A stretch of DNA of 64,000 nt from Pandoraea oxalativorans (GTDB lineage Bacteria > Pseudomonadota > Gammaproteobacteria > Burkholderiales > Burkholderiaceae). Positions 38,701-48,128 of this stretch are shown here, in pieces. The first letter of the stretch is position 1; the number at the start of each line of letters is the position of its first letter. The stretch covers positions 124,001-188,000 of the forward strand of contig NZ_CP011518.2 in NCBI RefSeq assembly GCF_000972785.3, given 5' to 3'. The notes beneath the pieces are model-generated. The model had not been told where the DNA came from. It ran no database searches and saw only the letters and a program-made list of their open reading frames with translations. Position numbers and translations under genes: made by a program.

Positions 38701-40711
38701 GGACACGGCGGTCAACACCGGCGGGGTGCAAACGCTCGCCTCGGGGGGCATGGCGCTGGGCACCGTGCTGTACGGCGGCCGCCAGGAGGTGGGGGCCGGC
38801 GCGCTCGCGCAGAGCACCGTGGTGGACTGGGGCGGCCAGCAAAACGTCTCGGGCACCGCCTCGGGCACCGTGCTGAACGCGTCAGGCACACAGACCCTGC
38901 TCTCGGGGGGCGTGGCGTGGGACACCGTGATCAATAACGGCGCCACCCAGGACGTGTTGGCGGGCGGCGTGGCCAACCGCACCACGGTCAATTTCGGCGG
39001 GCTGCAGTATATCGACGGCGCCACCGAGGGCGTGGCCAACGATACCGTGGTGAGCGGCGGCGGCGAGCAAGAGCTCGCCTCGGGCGGCACCGCCAATCGC
39101 ACGACGCTGAACGGCGGCACCCAAACCGTGTCGTCGGGCGGCCTCGCCAATATCACCACCGTCAACAGCGGCGGCCTCCAAGACGTGCTCGCCGGCGGCG
39201 TGGCGAGTGGCACGCAGGTCAACAGCGGCGGCACCGTCACCGGCGAGGGCACCCTCATCGGCGCCACCGTCGGCGCGGGCGGCACGCTGCTCGCCGACCA
39301 ACTCGGCGCGGGTCTCACCGCGCAAAACACGCTCACCTTCGGGAACGGCGGCGTCTATCGGGTGGCGGTCGACGCGAACGGTGCCACGGGACGCACCACG
39401 GTGCTGGGCGACGTGGCCATCGGCGACGGCACGTGGCTCTCGGTCGCGCCGCTGCCGGGCAACTACGCCGCCAAAACGGTGTACACCGTGCTGACCTATA
39501 CCGGCGCGCGCACCGGCACCTTCACGAATTGGACCTCGGACTTTGCCTACCTCACCCCGACGATCCTGTACCCGAACGGCGCCGTGCAGCTCGAGCTCGA
39601 TCGCAATGACGTGCGCTACGGCGATGTGGGCCGCGGCATGAACGAACACAACGTGGGCGAAGCGCTCGAAGGCATCTACGGGCAGGGCGGCAATGCGCTC
39701 ACCGACCAGCTCAATGTGATGACCACGCCGCAAGCCGAACAGACCCTCAAGCTGCTCGCGGCCGACGAAATTCCGACCTACCTGAGCGTGGCCGAGCAGC
39801 GCATGGACACGTTCTACACGACCGTGGCGGGCCGACTCGCGCAAGCGTCACGCGAGCCGCAATCGGACACGGTGCGCCGCGGCGCGTGGGCGCAGCTGCA
39901 GTACAACGGCCTGCACACCGCCGGCCAGATGCCGCAGGGCTCGCCCTCGGTGACCGCCAACCTGGGCTCGATTGCCGCCGGCTACGACCGCGCCCTCAAT
40001 GACCAGGTGCGCGTGGGCGCGGCCGTGTCGGTGGAGCTGGGCAGTCTGCAATTCAAGGATCGTAACGCCAGCGGCAAAAGTACCGGTGCGCAGCTGCTCG
40101 CCTATGGCAGCGTCGAGCCGCTCGGCACGCGCTTTTATGTCAACGCCATGGTGGGCATGGGGGGCTGGCACAACCAGCTCGATCGGCGCCTGAGCGTCGG
40201 CCCGCTCGCCGAGCGCGCCAGTGGCGGGTTCAACACCGAAGCGGTGGGCGCGTATGCCGAAGGCGGCATGAAACTCGCCTACCGCGCGCTGGAGATCCGC
40301 CCGTACGTGGGCACGCGCCTGAACTGGATCCGGCAGGCCGGCTTTAGCGAAAGCGGCGCGCCGCTCATGGGGGTGAGCGCCGACAGTATGAGCACCACCA
40401 ACCCGGCCACCTTGTTGGGCGTGCGGGTGGCGAGCGCGACGGGGTGGGCCAAGCTGTCCTGGGAAGCGAACGTGGCCTGGCAGCACCGCTATGGCAATAC
40501 CTCACAGCGCGCGCTCCTCGCGTTTAACGACGGCCCCGGTTATAACTGGACCGTGTTCGGCACGCCCTTGGATCGGGACACGGCGCACGTCGATGCGACG
40601 CTGCGCTACGCCGTCAAACCCCGTTCGACCGTGTTCCTGCGCCTGGCCACCGATGTGGGCGCGTCGACCACGGTGTATGCGATCAACGCCGGCGCGCAGG
40701 TGAAGTTTTAA
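35705..40711 (+). CDS. AIDA-type autotransporter adhesin (1668 aa)
   Basis: ATG 35705 follows GAGGAAA. An extended basic signal peptide (KRLTFRRKFGTRTFGAKRQR, then LPRLLLLMLCGLGGMLAP) ends near ATAS. From about 40 to 1260 the passenger consists of dozens of degenerate 16-20-residue repeats of the type GG.Q.V.SGG.A..T.V.SG, as in AIDA-I-like beta-helical adhesins. The C-terminal beta-barrel (about 1390-1668) starts at RRGAWAQLQYN and ends YAINAGAQVKF with the terminal Phe needed for outer-membrane insertion. The frame is intact despite G8 (36427-36434) and G7 (37199-37205) runs. Surface adhesion is the expected role. Led by the second-class promoter. Confidence 0.93.
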   Translation: MKRLTFRRKFGTRTFGAKRQRLPRLLLLMLCGLGGMLAPLHDATASTYIVSSGATHTGGTYGGMFIYAGGTAVNVNLTGSGDAGGFPSPYAGSAIFLVVNGVASGVRFHDFVKTPIPFPDGYPTILVNAGGSAVNLSVSQTSGGSTDTYIDLRVAGGTVVNPSISGDVRVGIASGGIVSGGTMTGGSVSFGATTPGTLDGVTLNTTSVSTFQGATIRNNHITGGGNIQAGSGITLSGNTLAGGVQEIINAGATVNSETLLAGARQSLQGVVTVINTVVSSGGAQIIYPGGNALSAMILSGGMQTVSSGGSATSAQVSGGGTQTVSLGGQAFNTTVSSGGNQVLSMGGTESGTQILAGGSQTLSSGAATNGTLFSGGSQFVQSGASANQSTLVNGGMQAVLGGGTASGTVVSRGGNQIVSSGGSVPDAHVLAGGSQTLMSGVTLTSETLSGGSQYVMNGAVANAIGVTSGGAQVISSGGRANSTTVSAGAGQQVASGGRASGTTLQAGATLDVLAGGAAFSALVAGVETVGSGGTDTAATVAAGGVQNVAGTASRTAIQSGGSQSVQGGGQANSTTVSGGGTQSVLAGGQADSTTVAGGGVQQIGAGGSALNTQLSGGLQQVAGLASGTVVGGGGEQQIQSGGIASNTTVNDQGQQTISAGGSAVSTTVNSGGVQTILSGGWANWTIINSGAEQHLFSGATALNTTVSGGGAQTLMSGGVTSNAVIAAGGVQNVSLGGLAVSSTIDWGGTQQIFSGGTALDTVINSGGTQTVASGGTASGGVINSGGTQTVSVGGSALDASLAGGTQSVAGRAWRTQVSSGGLETVLANGQTSGTVVSAGGVQSVASGGTSFETRLLASGSQTVQGTASRTVIDSGGVQTVDTGGLAVSAAVNGGGVQTVLSGGTASASTIAAGGLLSVSGRAQSVSIQSGGVETLAAGGVDTGAGISAGGLQNVGAGASALDAMIYAGGLQSVSAGGLASGTDIDTGGTQQVLAGGSALDTAVNTGGVQTLASGGMALGTVLYGGRQEVGAGALAQSTVVDWGGQQNVSGTASGTVLNASGTQTLLSGGVAWDTVINNGATQDVLAGGVANRTTVNFGGLQYIDGATEGVANDTVVSGGGEQELASGGTANRTTLNGGTQTVSSGGLANITTVNSGGLQDVLAGGVASGTQVNSGGTVTGEGTLIGATVGAGGTLLADQLGAGLTAQNTLTFGNGGVYRVAVDANGATGRTTVLGDVAIGDGTWLSVAPLPGNYAAKTVYTVLTYTGARTGTFTNWTSDFAYLTPTILYPNGAVQLELDRNDVRYGDVGRGMNEHNVGEALEGIYGQGGNALTDQLNVMTTPQAEQTLKLLAADEIPTYLSVAEQRMDTFYTTVAGRLAQASREPQSDTVRRGAWAQLQYNGLHTAGQMPQGSPSVTANLGSIAAGYDRALNDQVRVGAAVSVELGSLQFKDRNASGKSTGAQLLAYGSVEPLGTRFYVNAMVGMGGWHNQLDRRLSVGPLAERASGGFNTEAVGAYAEGGMKLAYRALEIRPYVGTRLNWIRQAGFSESGAPLMGVSADSMSTTNPATLLGVRVASATGWAKLSWEANVAWQHRYGNTSQRALLAFNDGPGYNWTVFGTPLDRDTAHVDATLRYAVKPRSTVFLRLATDVGASTTVYAINAGAQVKF

Positions 40712-41158
40712 GTGCCGTGCGGTGTGCCGTGCGCGCGCCGGCGCTCACATGTGCGCACAGGTGCTCGCATGTGCTCACAGGCGCCGGGCGCGCTCGTTCA
40801 CGCGACGCGCCCGCCGCCCGCCGTCCGCCGCGGGCCCCTCGACGCCCCCACCCGCATGTCGGGGTCGAACCACGGCGGTGCGCGGGCCGCGCTCGTTCAC
40901 GCGACGCGCCCGCCGCCCGCCGTCCGCCGCGGGCCCCTCGACGCCCCCACCCGCATGTCGGGGTCGAACCACGGCGGTGCGCGGGCCGCGCATCGTGACT
41001 CGCGGGCCCCTCACGGCCGACCCGTGCCACCGCCGGCGGTGTCGCCCTGCGTCACGCGGCGGGCGTGTCGCCTCTCGTGACCGTCCGCCCCCCGGGGGCC
41101 CCGCAGGGGGCCGAGCCCCCGCTCACTCCACCCACTCGCCTCCGAGGAGGAAGACCCC
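40712..41158. other. No gene; contains a 99-bp tandem duplication
   Basis: Between the autotransporter and the repeat-protein gene. Most of it is occupied by the duplication at 40791-40988. AGGAGGAAG before 41159 is the ribosome site of the next gene. Confidence 0.6.
40791..40988. repeat. 99-bp direct tandem duplication
   Basis: The segment beginning CGCTCGTTCACGCGACGCGC at 40791 recurs without visible change from 40890. Both copies end near GGTGCGCGGGCCG. The identity suggests a recent duplication. Confidence 0.9.
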
Positions 41159-42916
41159 ATGCGTCTCGGTCCGCTCAATCGCGCGATGTACACCTACGCT
41201 TTTCCCACCTTCGCATCGACGTTCGACCAACGGTTCGAGGCGTTGACGTGCCGGGACTTCGAGTCGATCCGGGCCTGTCAAGGGCTCACGGAGTTTGTGT
41301 CGCGCGCGCGCGCCTATGTGGCGACATGGGGCAACGAGGGCTTTGGCGACGACGTCCTCCGGTTTCTGACGGGCCGCCAGGTGACGTTGCCAAACGGGTT
41401 GGCGCCGCCGGACCCGGAGATTTCCGTCGACGTCAACAACATCCTTGAGCGTCTGCTGCACATCGATCGACCGACAGAGTCCGGGACCCGCGAGATTCAT
41501 GAAACGACGACCGATCAACTCCGTGCCTTAGCGGCTCGGTTGCCCGACGCCGCCGAACTGGCGGCGCGCGCCACCACGTGGGGGGTGCCGAAAATGGTCG
41601 TCCGCGAGAAGGGTGTGCCGAAAACGTTGGACGTCGAGCAAAGTGTCGCGAAAACGTCCGACATCGAGAAAAGTGTGCCCACAACGTCGGACATCGAGCA
41701 GCGTGTCCCGAAAACGTTGGACGTCCAGACACGTGTGCCGACCACGTCCGACATCGAGCAAAGTGACCCGAAAACGTCCGACATCGAGCAAAGTGTGCCG
41801 ACAACGTCGGACATCGAGCAGCGTGTCCCGAAAACGTGGGACGTCCAGACAGGTGTGCCGACCACGTCCGACAGCGAGCAAAGTGTCGCGAAAACGTCAG
41901 ACGTCGAGCAAAGTGTCGCGAAAACGTCAGACGTCGAGCAAAGTGACCCGAAAACGTTGGACATCGAGCAGAGTGTCGCGAAAACGTCCGACATCGAGCA
42001 GAGTGTCCCGAAAACGTCCGACATCAAGCAAAGTGTCCGGAAAACGTCAGTCATTCAGAAAAGTGTCCGGAAAAAGTTCGACGTCTGGGAAGATGACCTG
42101 TCGCAATGGATTATCCCGTCTCGCGTCGTCCCCTCGAGCTTCGAGGCCCGGTTCGACGCCTTGGCACTCGAGGACATCGCGTCGCTCGTGGACTGTAAGG
42201 CGCTCCAGAAGTTTTTGCCGAGCGCGCTCAGCTACTTGGCGAAGTGGGGCAAGGGCGGTCATAGCGCCGACGTCATCTGGTTTCTGACGGGCGACACGGA
42301 GACGTTGCCAAACGGCTTGGTGCCCCCGGACCCGGCGATTCCCGTCGACGTCAAAAACATCTTGGAGCGTCTGCTGCACGTGGCGCCGCTTATCAAATCG
42401 CGCACACTTCACGTGCCGGAAAAAAATATTGATCAACTCCGTGCCTTAGCGGCACGCGTGCGGGAGCCGAGCCAACGGCCCACGCTCGACACAGAAGCGT
42501 TTGGCACGTGGCGCCACGACGGCGGGCCGACTTCGGACACCTCGGCATTCCAACAGCGGCTCGAGGGCTTGTCACGCGAGCAATGGACGAAGCTCAATGA
42601 ATGCGAGGGGCTTTGGGAGTTTGTGGCGCGGGCCAAGCAATTTTTATCCACGCCCCGATACCGTCACCATAGCGAAGCGGTGGCCCACTATTTGATGGGC
42701 AAAGTCAACACGTTGCCCGACGCGCTGCCGGCCCCGGACCCGGCGATTCCCAAGGACGTCAAAAAGTTGCTCAAGACCTTACTGCGCACCCACGCCTATG
42801 GGGTGTTCTTTTGGAAAATCGAATCGACTCAAAAGATTTATCAAAAATTGGACGCTCTCACGGTCTTCCGATTTACTGACGAGCTCAACGAGGGCCGCGC
42901 CTCGGTGCGCACCTAA
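41159..42916 (+). CDS. Decapeptide-repeat protein with three copies of a novel domain (585 aa)
   Basis: ATG 41159 has AGGAGGAAG 6 bp upstream. Three related 85-100-residue units occur at about 20-105, 322-410 and 460-545. Each runs F..RFEAL...D......C.GL.EFV.RA, then (V/A)..FLTG...TLPNGL.PPDP.IP.DV, then a leucine-rich end. Between units 1 and 2, residues about 150-310 consist of some 16 ten-residue repeats (VPKTSDIEQS and variants), encoded by 30-bp units (41606-42090). No signal peptide, membrane helix or known fold. No regulon box is visible upstream. The architecture suggests a secreted or host-interacting protein, but that is inference. Confidence 0.8.
   Translation: MRLGPLNRAMYTYAFPTFASTFDQRFEALTCRDFESIRACQGLTEFVSRARAYVATWGNEGFGDDVLRFLTGRQVTLPNGLAPPDPEISVDVNNILERLLHIDRPTESGTREIHETTTDQLRALAARLPDAAELAARATTWGVPKMVVREKGVPKTLDVEQSVAKTSDIEKSVPTTSDIEQRVPKTLDVQTRVPTTSDIEQSDPKTSDIEQSVPTTSDIEQRVPKTWDVQTGVPTTSDSEQSVAKTSDVEQSVAKTSDVEQSDPKTLDIEQSVAKTSDIEQSVPKTSDIKQSVRKTSVIQKSVRKKFDVWEDDLSQWIIPSRVVPSSFEARFDALALEDIASLVDCKALQKFLPSALSYLAKWGKGGHSADVIWFLTGDTETLPNGLVPPDPAIPVDVKNILERLLHVAPLIKSRTLHVPEKNIDQLRALAARVREPSQRPTLDTEAFGTWRHDGGPTSDTSAFQQRLEGLSREQWTKLNECEGLWEFVARAKQFLSTPRYRHHSEAVAHYLMGKVNTLPDALPAPDPAIPKDVKKLLKTLLRTHAYGVFFWKIESTQKIYQKLDALTVFRFTDELNEGRASVRT
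41606..42090. repeat. In-frame 30-bp tandem repeats (about 16 units)
   Basis: Units such as GTGCCGACAACGTCGGACAT followed by CGAGCAGCGT keep the frame and encode VPTTSDIEQR-type decapeptides. Several neighbouring units are nearly identical (for example 41881-41940), so copy number probably changes. Confidence 0.9.
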
Positions 42917-43806
42917 GTCGCCCCCGTGGCCGGGTTGGCGGGCCTTGATGCCGCCCCCCGGCGTGCGGCGCGGATCGGTACGGCCGCGCCGCCGCGGCCG
43001 GTGCGCCTCGGCCACACCTTCGTCGCGCTCTACCGAAGCCCGCGGGATGGACGCCATGGCGCGCCAGCCGGCCTGCAGCCGTGCCATGCCGCGCCCGCAG
43101 GCCGATCGTCTCGTCTTGAGCTCGACCCGGTACCCGATGGGCGCCGCACTCCCGCCTCTCGCCGATCAACGCGCGCGAGCGCCGGCGCTCGGCGCCTGCC
43201 GCGCGCCGCCGCGCAGCGGGGCCCGCGCACGTCACGGCGCCGGCCTCCCCCGTCGCGCCGATGGCGTGACCGTGGGGGGACGCGCGACGGCGCTCGCCTC
43301 GCGGGCATGCTCGGGTGGTTCGGATGGGCGGGGCCGGCCGGCATGCCCCATAAAAAAATCTTCAAACACCCACGGCGCTCGAGTGACGTAGCGATCTCGT
43401 TCAAAGACCACCGTTTTCCGCCGGACGTGAGGCGCGATTGGGTGGCGCGGTACGACAGTTTTTCACCGGGCCTGCGCATAGACGCGGAAAGGTCGGCCGG
43501 GCGGGGGGCTGACGTGCGAGACGGTACGGCGCCGGGCGACGAAGTTCGATCGGGCCATCGGCACGCGCCTTCGAGCGATGCGATCAAGGTCCTCGGCGCA
43601 TGGCGTGAAGTGCGGGCGCCATGGGGGCGCTACGCGGGCGCCGCCAAAGGGCTCACGCGCCGCCCGCGCAGCGCCCGCTCAAACTCGGCGTCAAACCCCG
43701 TCACACCGCCCGCTCCCAGGGTCGGACCCCCGGGCGGCGCATTCGCCCCTGCGCCGCGGGGTCGGGAGACGCTGATGCTTGGCGCCAAGTCGGCACGCCT
43801 CACCTC

Positions 43807-43925
43807 GGCACGCCTTAAGTCGACGCCCATGGCAGCGCTGCGCCTCAGTCCCTGCGCCGGTGCCGAGACGGTTCATGGCGTGCCGCTATCGCCCCTACAC
43901 CCCGCCATGCCGAGCACCAATGCGC
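43807..43925. repeat. Dispersed repeat, copy 1
   Basis: Shares CCATGGCAGCGCT, CGCCTCAGT, GGTTCATGGCGTG and GCTATCGCC, in order, with 50826-50935. Probably a decayed mobile-element or intergenic repeat; identity unknown. Confidence 0.6.
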
Positions 43926-43960
43926 GCGGCGTCGCCCACCGCGAGGCGAGAGGGCGGCGT

Positions 43961-44004
43961 AAGGAGGGCCTAAGGAGGGCTCAAGGAGGGCTTAAGGAGG
44001 GCTC
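43961..44004. repeat. Four 11-bp units AAGGAGGGCYY
   Basis: Perfectly phased AAGGAGGGCCT, AAGGAGGGCTC, AAGGAGGGCTT, AAGGAGGGCTC. Each contains a Shine-Dalgarno core on the plus strand, but no start codon of a real gene follows. Confidence 0.85.
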
Positions 44005-44084
44005 AAGGGCGCCGTCTCCGACCTCTGCCGACGTGGCGCGTCGTCAACCCGGCCGCCTGAACAACCTCACAGTACCCGAGGGTC

Positions 44085-45920
44085 TTATCCTCGTTCGTGC
44101 AGGTCCCTGGCCGGTTTGCGGAGCTGGGTTCTGATGATCAGAGGCCGCTTTTTGCCACGGTCGCCCGCATTTCGCTCAACGACCGGCGCGTGCCCATTCG
44201 CGGCCGCCCCGCGCCCGGAGGGGCCGACCGTGGCTTGCCAGTCAGCGACGGGGTCGTCCAAGTCGGCGAGGGGATTACGCCATGGGACGGTGGGCACCAA
44301 ACGGCTGCGCACACGATCCCGGCGCTCTGCGGCCATCTCGTCGGCCGTGCCGACTCCCTCAGGGCCGCCCGGCGCCGTGATTTGAAGTGCGGAATCCCGG
44401 ACAATGCCCGTGGGGTCCCGCGGCACGCCCCGCAACGCGGCGGCTTCTTTCAGGCCCTTACGCACCTTTTCGGGATTCGCGCAGATGGCCGCCAATTGGA
44501 ATAACGTCAGCTTTTCAGCCTCAAACACAAACTGGCTCAAATACTCGACGCCTTCGCTGGAGAACATGGTGTGCCGAATGATTAGGGTTACAGAGTTTAG
44601 TCCTTTAATCTCTGTTAACGCCAAACAAAGTTTTTTAATAAAATTATTGTCAACACTAAAATTATCTCCGGCATTAATCATCAGATTTTTAAGGAAGCCG
44701 AGGTGCCGCAGTTTCGTTATTTCCCGGGCGAATTCTTCCTTTCCAATTCCCTTCATTGACTCCATATTGAGTTGTAGCGTTTCGATCTTGTGCAGTGCAA
44801 GTGAATTAAAGAGCTCCCCAATAGATGATGACGGAAATGTGTTGCCGGAAATCCCAAGGACAAGTTTTTGCAGATTGACAAGTTGGGGTATTGCCATCGC
44901 CAGATCGGCGAGAACATCATAGTCGTCAGTGGGCTTGCGAAACGCCGATCGGTTGAGATCCAACTCCAGACTGCGCAGGCCCCTCACCTCGCTTATTGCC
45001 GAAAGAAGTGGCTTCAGTATCTCGATCCTCTCTCTTCCGCCAGCCGCTCTTTCGGGCGTGCTACCACAAAAGCCCAAAGAGATGTTTTCCAGAGAACTAC
45101 TGTGTTTCTTTATATAATCCGACAATTCTTCGATTTTCTTGGCTGAAATTAATTGGCAATCCAAAAAATGAAATTCGAAATAGGTGACAGGAACATTTAT
45201 TGCGCGAAACAAATTCGTTTGCCTAATCAGGGAGAGTGAGGGGTTGTAATTAATTTGCGGCAACTTCACATCGATACGGCTGGACCAATATTTAATTCCT
45301 CTGGGCGCCCCGTCTTCTCCTGTTGAGGTGGTGTGAGTAAAGGTTTGTTTGAATGAGATGCCATTGATATTAATCGTCAATGACTTAAGGCCGGGAAAGC
45401 GTTTTAATACCTTGCAAATCGGATTTAAAATTTTATCGTGGAAATTAGGTGGAGCGGATCCGTTTACGCCAATTTCAAAGTGCTGCAGCGTGCGCCAGTT
45501 GTCCTTAAAAAATTCTTTGATCATCAAAAAGTCTTTGCGGGAGGTTTTCTCGTAATAATCAAAATAATATTTGAAGTGGGTTTGAGGAATCTTCATGCTG
45601 TGAGCCAGACTGATTTTCCTCATCAACCGCGCTGCTGAACCCCGGTCGATGTCCGTCACGATGACGCCGACATCATGTAGATGCGGCTTCTTTACTTTGA
45701 GAGCCTTTCCGAGGCCGAGCGCATCGAGTTCCGGCGCCTCGTCGAGTTCCGGCGCCTCATCGAGAATCCGGGCCTCATCGAGATCCTGAGCGACATCGGC
45801 TACCCGGTGCTTGATCGCCGGGACAATGGCCTGCTCAAGACGCGTCTCCGCGGCCATCGAAGCGAAGTCAGGACGGGCGATAACGACTCGGTATTTAAGG
45901 TAGTTAAAGTGGGACGTCAT
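44085..45920 (-). CDS. Leucine-rich-repeat putative effector (611 aa)
   Basis: ATG 45920 follows TTGGAGATG. From about residue 150 to 470 there are repeating leucine patterns of the ribonuclease-inhibitor kind (FPGLKSLTININGISF, VRGLRSLELDLNRSAF, LVNLQKLVLGISGNTF, LGFLKNLMINAGDNF, IKGLNSVTLIIRHTMF). This is a solenoid used for protein binding. The LRR part (about 44500-45680) is rich in A+T, while both ends are GC-rich, so the gene looks like a mosaic. The N-terminus has LDEAPELDEAPELD-type repeats. A second, smaller LRR protein lies at 59862. No regulon box found upstream. Likely a host-targeted protein; export route unknown. Confidence 0.82.
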   Translation of the reverse strand: MTSHFNYLKYRVVIARPDFASMAAETRLEQAIVPAIKHRVADVAQDLDEARILDEAPELDEAPELDALGLGKALKVKKPHLHDVGVIVTDIDRGSAARLMRKISLAHSMKIPQTHFKYYFDYYEKTSRKDFLMIKEFFKDNWRTLQHFEIGVNGSAPPNFHDKILNPICKVLKRFPGLKSLTININGISFKQTFTHTTSTGEDGAPRGIKYWSSRIDVKLPQINYNPSLSLIRQTNLFRAINVPVTYFEFHFLDCQLISAKKIEELSDYIKKHSSSLENISLGFCGSTPERAAGGRERIEILKPLLSAISEVRGLRSLELDLNRSAFRKPTDDYDVLADLAMAIPQLVNLQKLVLGISGNTFPSSSIGELFNSLALHKIETLQLNMESMKGIGKEEFAREITKLRHLGFLKNLMINAGDNFSVDNNFIKKLCLALTEIKGLNSVTLIIRHTMFSSEGVEYLSQFVFEAEKLTLFQLAAICANPEKVRKGLKEAAALRGVPRDPTGIVRDSALQITAPGGPEGVGTADEMAAERRDRVRSRLVPTVPWRNPLADLDDPVADWQATVGPSGRGAAANGHAPVVERNAGDRGKKRPLIIRTQLRKPARDLHERG

Positions 45921-47771
45921 ATTGCATCTCCAAGAAGGAACAACGGACGGGTGGCAGTCTCACCAAAGCTGGCAGACTCCGGCCGGGTATCCGCCGGGGA
46001 GCGAGACTGTGCCGGCGCCATCCGGCGCCATCCGGCGCCATCCGGCACCGGCTTGCGCGCCAGCCGGTGAAGCGGGGGTCCGGCGTGAGGCCCTGAATCG
46101 TGTCGCTTCACGACATCGGTGGCCGGACCAGGTGTTAAGCGCATGCGAAGCGACGCACACGCGCGCCTTGCGTTGCCTGCACAGCCCTCTGACGGGGCGT
46201 GAGCGACGGGAAAGCGCATCCCCGCCTGCCACGCCGGCATAGGGCCCTGAGCGTGTCAGGCGCGGCCCTCGGCGCAGCCCCCGGTGGAGCGCATGCCGGC
46301 AACGCCTGAGCACGCGCCCCGCAATCACCCCACACTCACTCGCGTCGGCACGCGGGGACGCGGGGACGCCGTCTTAGACTCTGGTATATCGGCAGTCCGC
46401 AATAAGTGCTTTCGCAATCCGGATGTAAACCCCGGTTTATGCCACGGAAGCCTCGCATCGCCTTTGCGTGAGGCCGACAGCGTGCGCGAGGGCCTTCGCG
46501 CCCGGGCCGATGGCGGCCGGTCCGTCACCCGCCACGCCACTGCGGCGTCACGCCATCGCTCGGCGCGGCACCTTTCTCGCGGACACGCCTGCGCCCGATC
46601 TTGGCCGGCCTGTCCGCCGTGAGCACCCGGGCGGGCCCTGCTCTGCGGTTGAGCCGGGCATTGCGCCACGTGCGTCAACGCTCGATGCAAACTCCCCCCT
46701 GCCCAGGGGCGGTCCTTGGTGCGCCTCTCGGGGCGCCGCGACGGCGAGCTCAGCAGCCACCTCAGCAGCCACCTAAGCTGCCACATAAGCACAGCCACAA
46801 AATCTGACTTGCGCACCGCATGGCCCGCGAGGCCAAGTCCGACGGTTTGATCTGCGTCTTCGACATCGCCCGCCCATTGCGTTCTCTTGCGCGCCCGCGC
46901 TTCACCGGGCGGCGCCCGCGCAAAGGACGTTGCGCCAACCGACTTTCCGCGCATTCGCACATTCACACTTTCGTTTACCGAGGGCGTTATGAACGGTGCC
47001 CGGTTCCCGTGTCGCAAACTCCCGGTCGCTGATCGGGGCCGGCATTTGACTCGCCGTCCTCGACGCCGCCCGCTCACCGGCCCCCTTCCTTTGCGGCCTC
47101 GGCGCGAGACGCCGAGCGATGCACGCGAGCCCCGCCTGCCGCACTCCTCTTGCGTGCGCGGTGCCTCCCGAAGGTCGGCGAGAGCGATGGTCGTGTGTCG
47201 GTCCTGCCCGCCTCCCGAGATCGCGAGCACCGAGACGAGCACCGACCCCGGGGAGATTTTTGGTTGCTTCAAACTTCGGCCGAGCCTTCGGGCTGGTGGG
47301 AAACCGCGGAACGCGAACGGGGCGGAAGCGGCGATGCGCCGCATAGTCGTCCCGGCGAGGAGGGGGGCAAGTCGACGACGATGCGTCGCCGTTACCCTAT
47401 AAGCAGGGGTTGGTCTGTCGAGCTTGAGCGCTTAACTGCGCACTCCGTCAGCAGTCGGGTCGCCGAGAACGGGGATCCCGCGGAACTCGGTTCACGGTCG
47501 GAGACCCGGATGTTTGTTCCGCTCGAACGCACCGCGGTGCACAACCCCTTCGTTATGCAACACCGCGCTGACCGTCGGCAACGCCTCGCGCGCTCGAGTG
47601 ATATCGAGTGATATCGAGTGATATCGAGTGATATCGAGTGCCGGTGAGCGCTGCGATGAAGCCACCCATCGACTTGAAATTGTTAACGGGCGACGATGAT
47701 TCGCCCCATGACGCACGGCAGCGGGCGTGCCGTGCGGTCTGCGCCATCACGACGCCCTTACAGGAGCCACG
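45921..47771. other. No gene seen; two 10-bp tandem arrays
   Basis: A long spacer with arrays at 46011-46047 (TCCGGCGCCA units) and 47594-47640 (ATATCGAGTG units). A minus-strand open frame of 339 codons near 46325-47344 is Arg-rich throughout and resembles nothing, so I do not call it. Confidence 0.5.
47594..47640. repeat. 10-bp tandem array ATATCGAGTG, four full units
   Basis: Four identical units at 47601-47640 with a partial unit before them. Confidence 0.92.
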
Positions 47772-48128
47772 ATGTCGATCGATCACAACGCCCGGGTGCC
47801 GCCCGATGACGGCGAGTGCTTCGTGCAGCACAACGGCCGCCACCCGTCCACCGCCGGCAACGGCTTCCCGATGCGACGCCGCCACGCCGCGCGGCGTGCG
47901 CTGGAAACGGCGGCGTGCGTCGGAGGTCACGACCTGCGCTTTGACGGCAAGTGGCATGCAAGTATCCGCATGCCCTACGACGAACAGACCGATAGCGATT
48001 GCCGGCAACTCGGCGGCTTCGATGATCGCTTCGCCGCTATGCGAGCCCTTTGGGCGCATCACGACGAAGCGGCCCCTTCCGCCGTGCCCGTGACGGATGC
48101 GAGCGCCCCCGGTCAATGCCACGGGTGA
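47772..48128 (+). CDS. Hypothetical protein (118 aa)
   Basis: ATG 47772 is preceded by ACAGGAGCC at ideal spacing. The product has a balanced composition, unlike neighbouring shadow frames (AARRALETAACVGGHDLRFDG, WHASIRMPYDEQTDSDCRQL, FDDRFAAMRALWAHHDEAAP). No domain, signal peptide or helix is recognised. It stands alone between spacers. The ribosome site and composition are the only support. Confidence 0.5.
   Translation: MSIDHNARVPPDDGECFVQHNGRHPSTAGNGFPMRRRHAARRALETAACVGGHDLRFDGKWHASIRMPYDEQTDSDCRQLGGFDDRFAAMRALWAHHDEAAPSAVPVTDASAPGQCHG

Larger units (their letters stand above)
42917..44084. other. No gene seen; contains repeats
   Basis: GC-rich spacer holding a dispersed repeat (43807-43925, related to 50826-50935) and a 4 x 11-bp array (43961-44004). 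Several long frames exist, but they are Arg/Ala-rich without family resemblance. Confidence 0.5.

Noticed and set aside
41606..42090. 30-bp repeats as a CRISPR array
   Set aside because: The units are contiguous with no spacers and encode in-frame decapeptides.
43961..44004. AAGGAGGG repeats as ribosome-binding sites
   Set aside because: No plausible start codon and gene follow on the plus strand; the next gene is on the minus strand.
46126..46145. ACCAGGTGTTAAGCGC as a tenth regulon box
   Set aside because: The right arm is absent, no -10-like hexamer lies at 39-40 bp and no gene follows on that strand.
46325..47344. A 339-codon minus-strand open frame in a spacer
   Set aside because: Arg/Pro/Ser-rich throughout, no ribosome site of quality and no resemblance to any protein. 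GC-rich DNA opens such frames easily.
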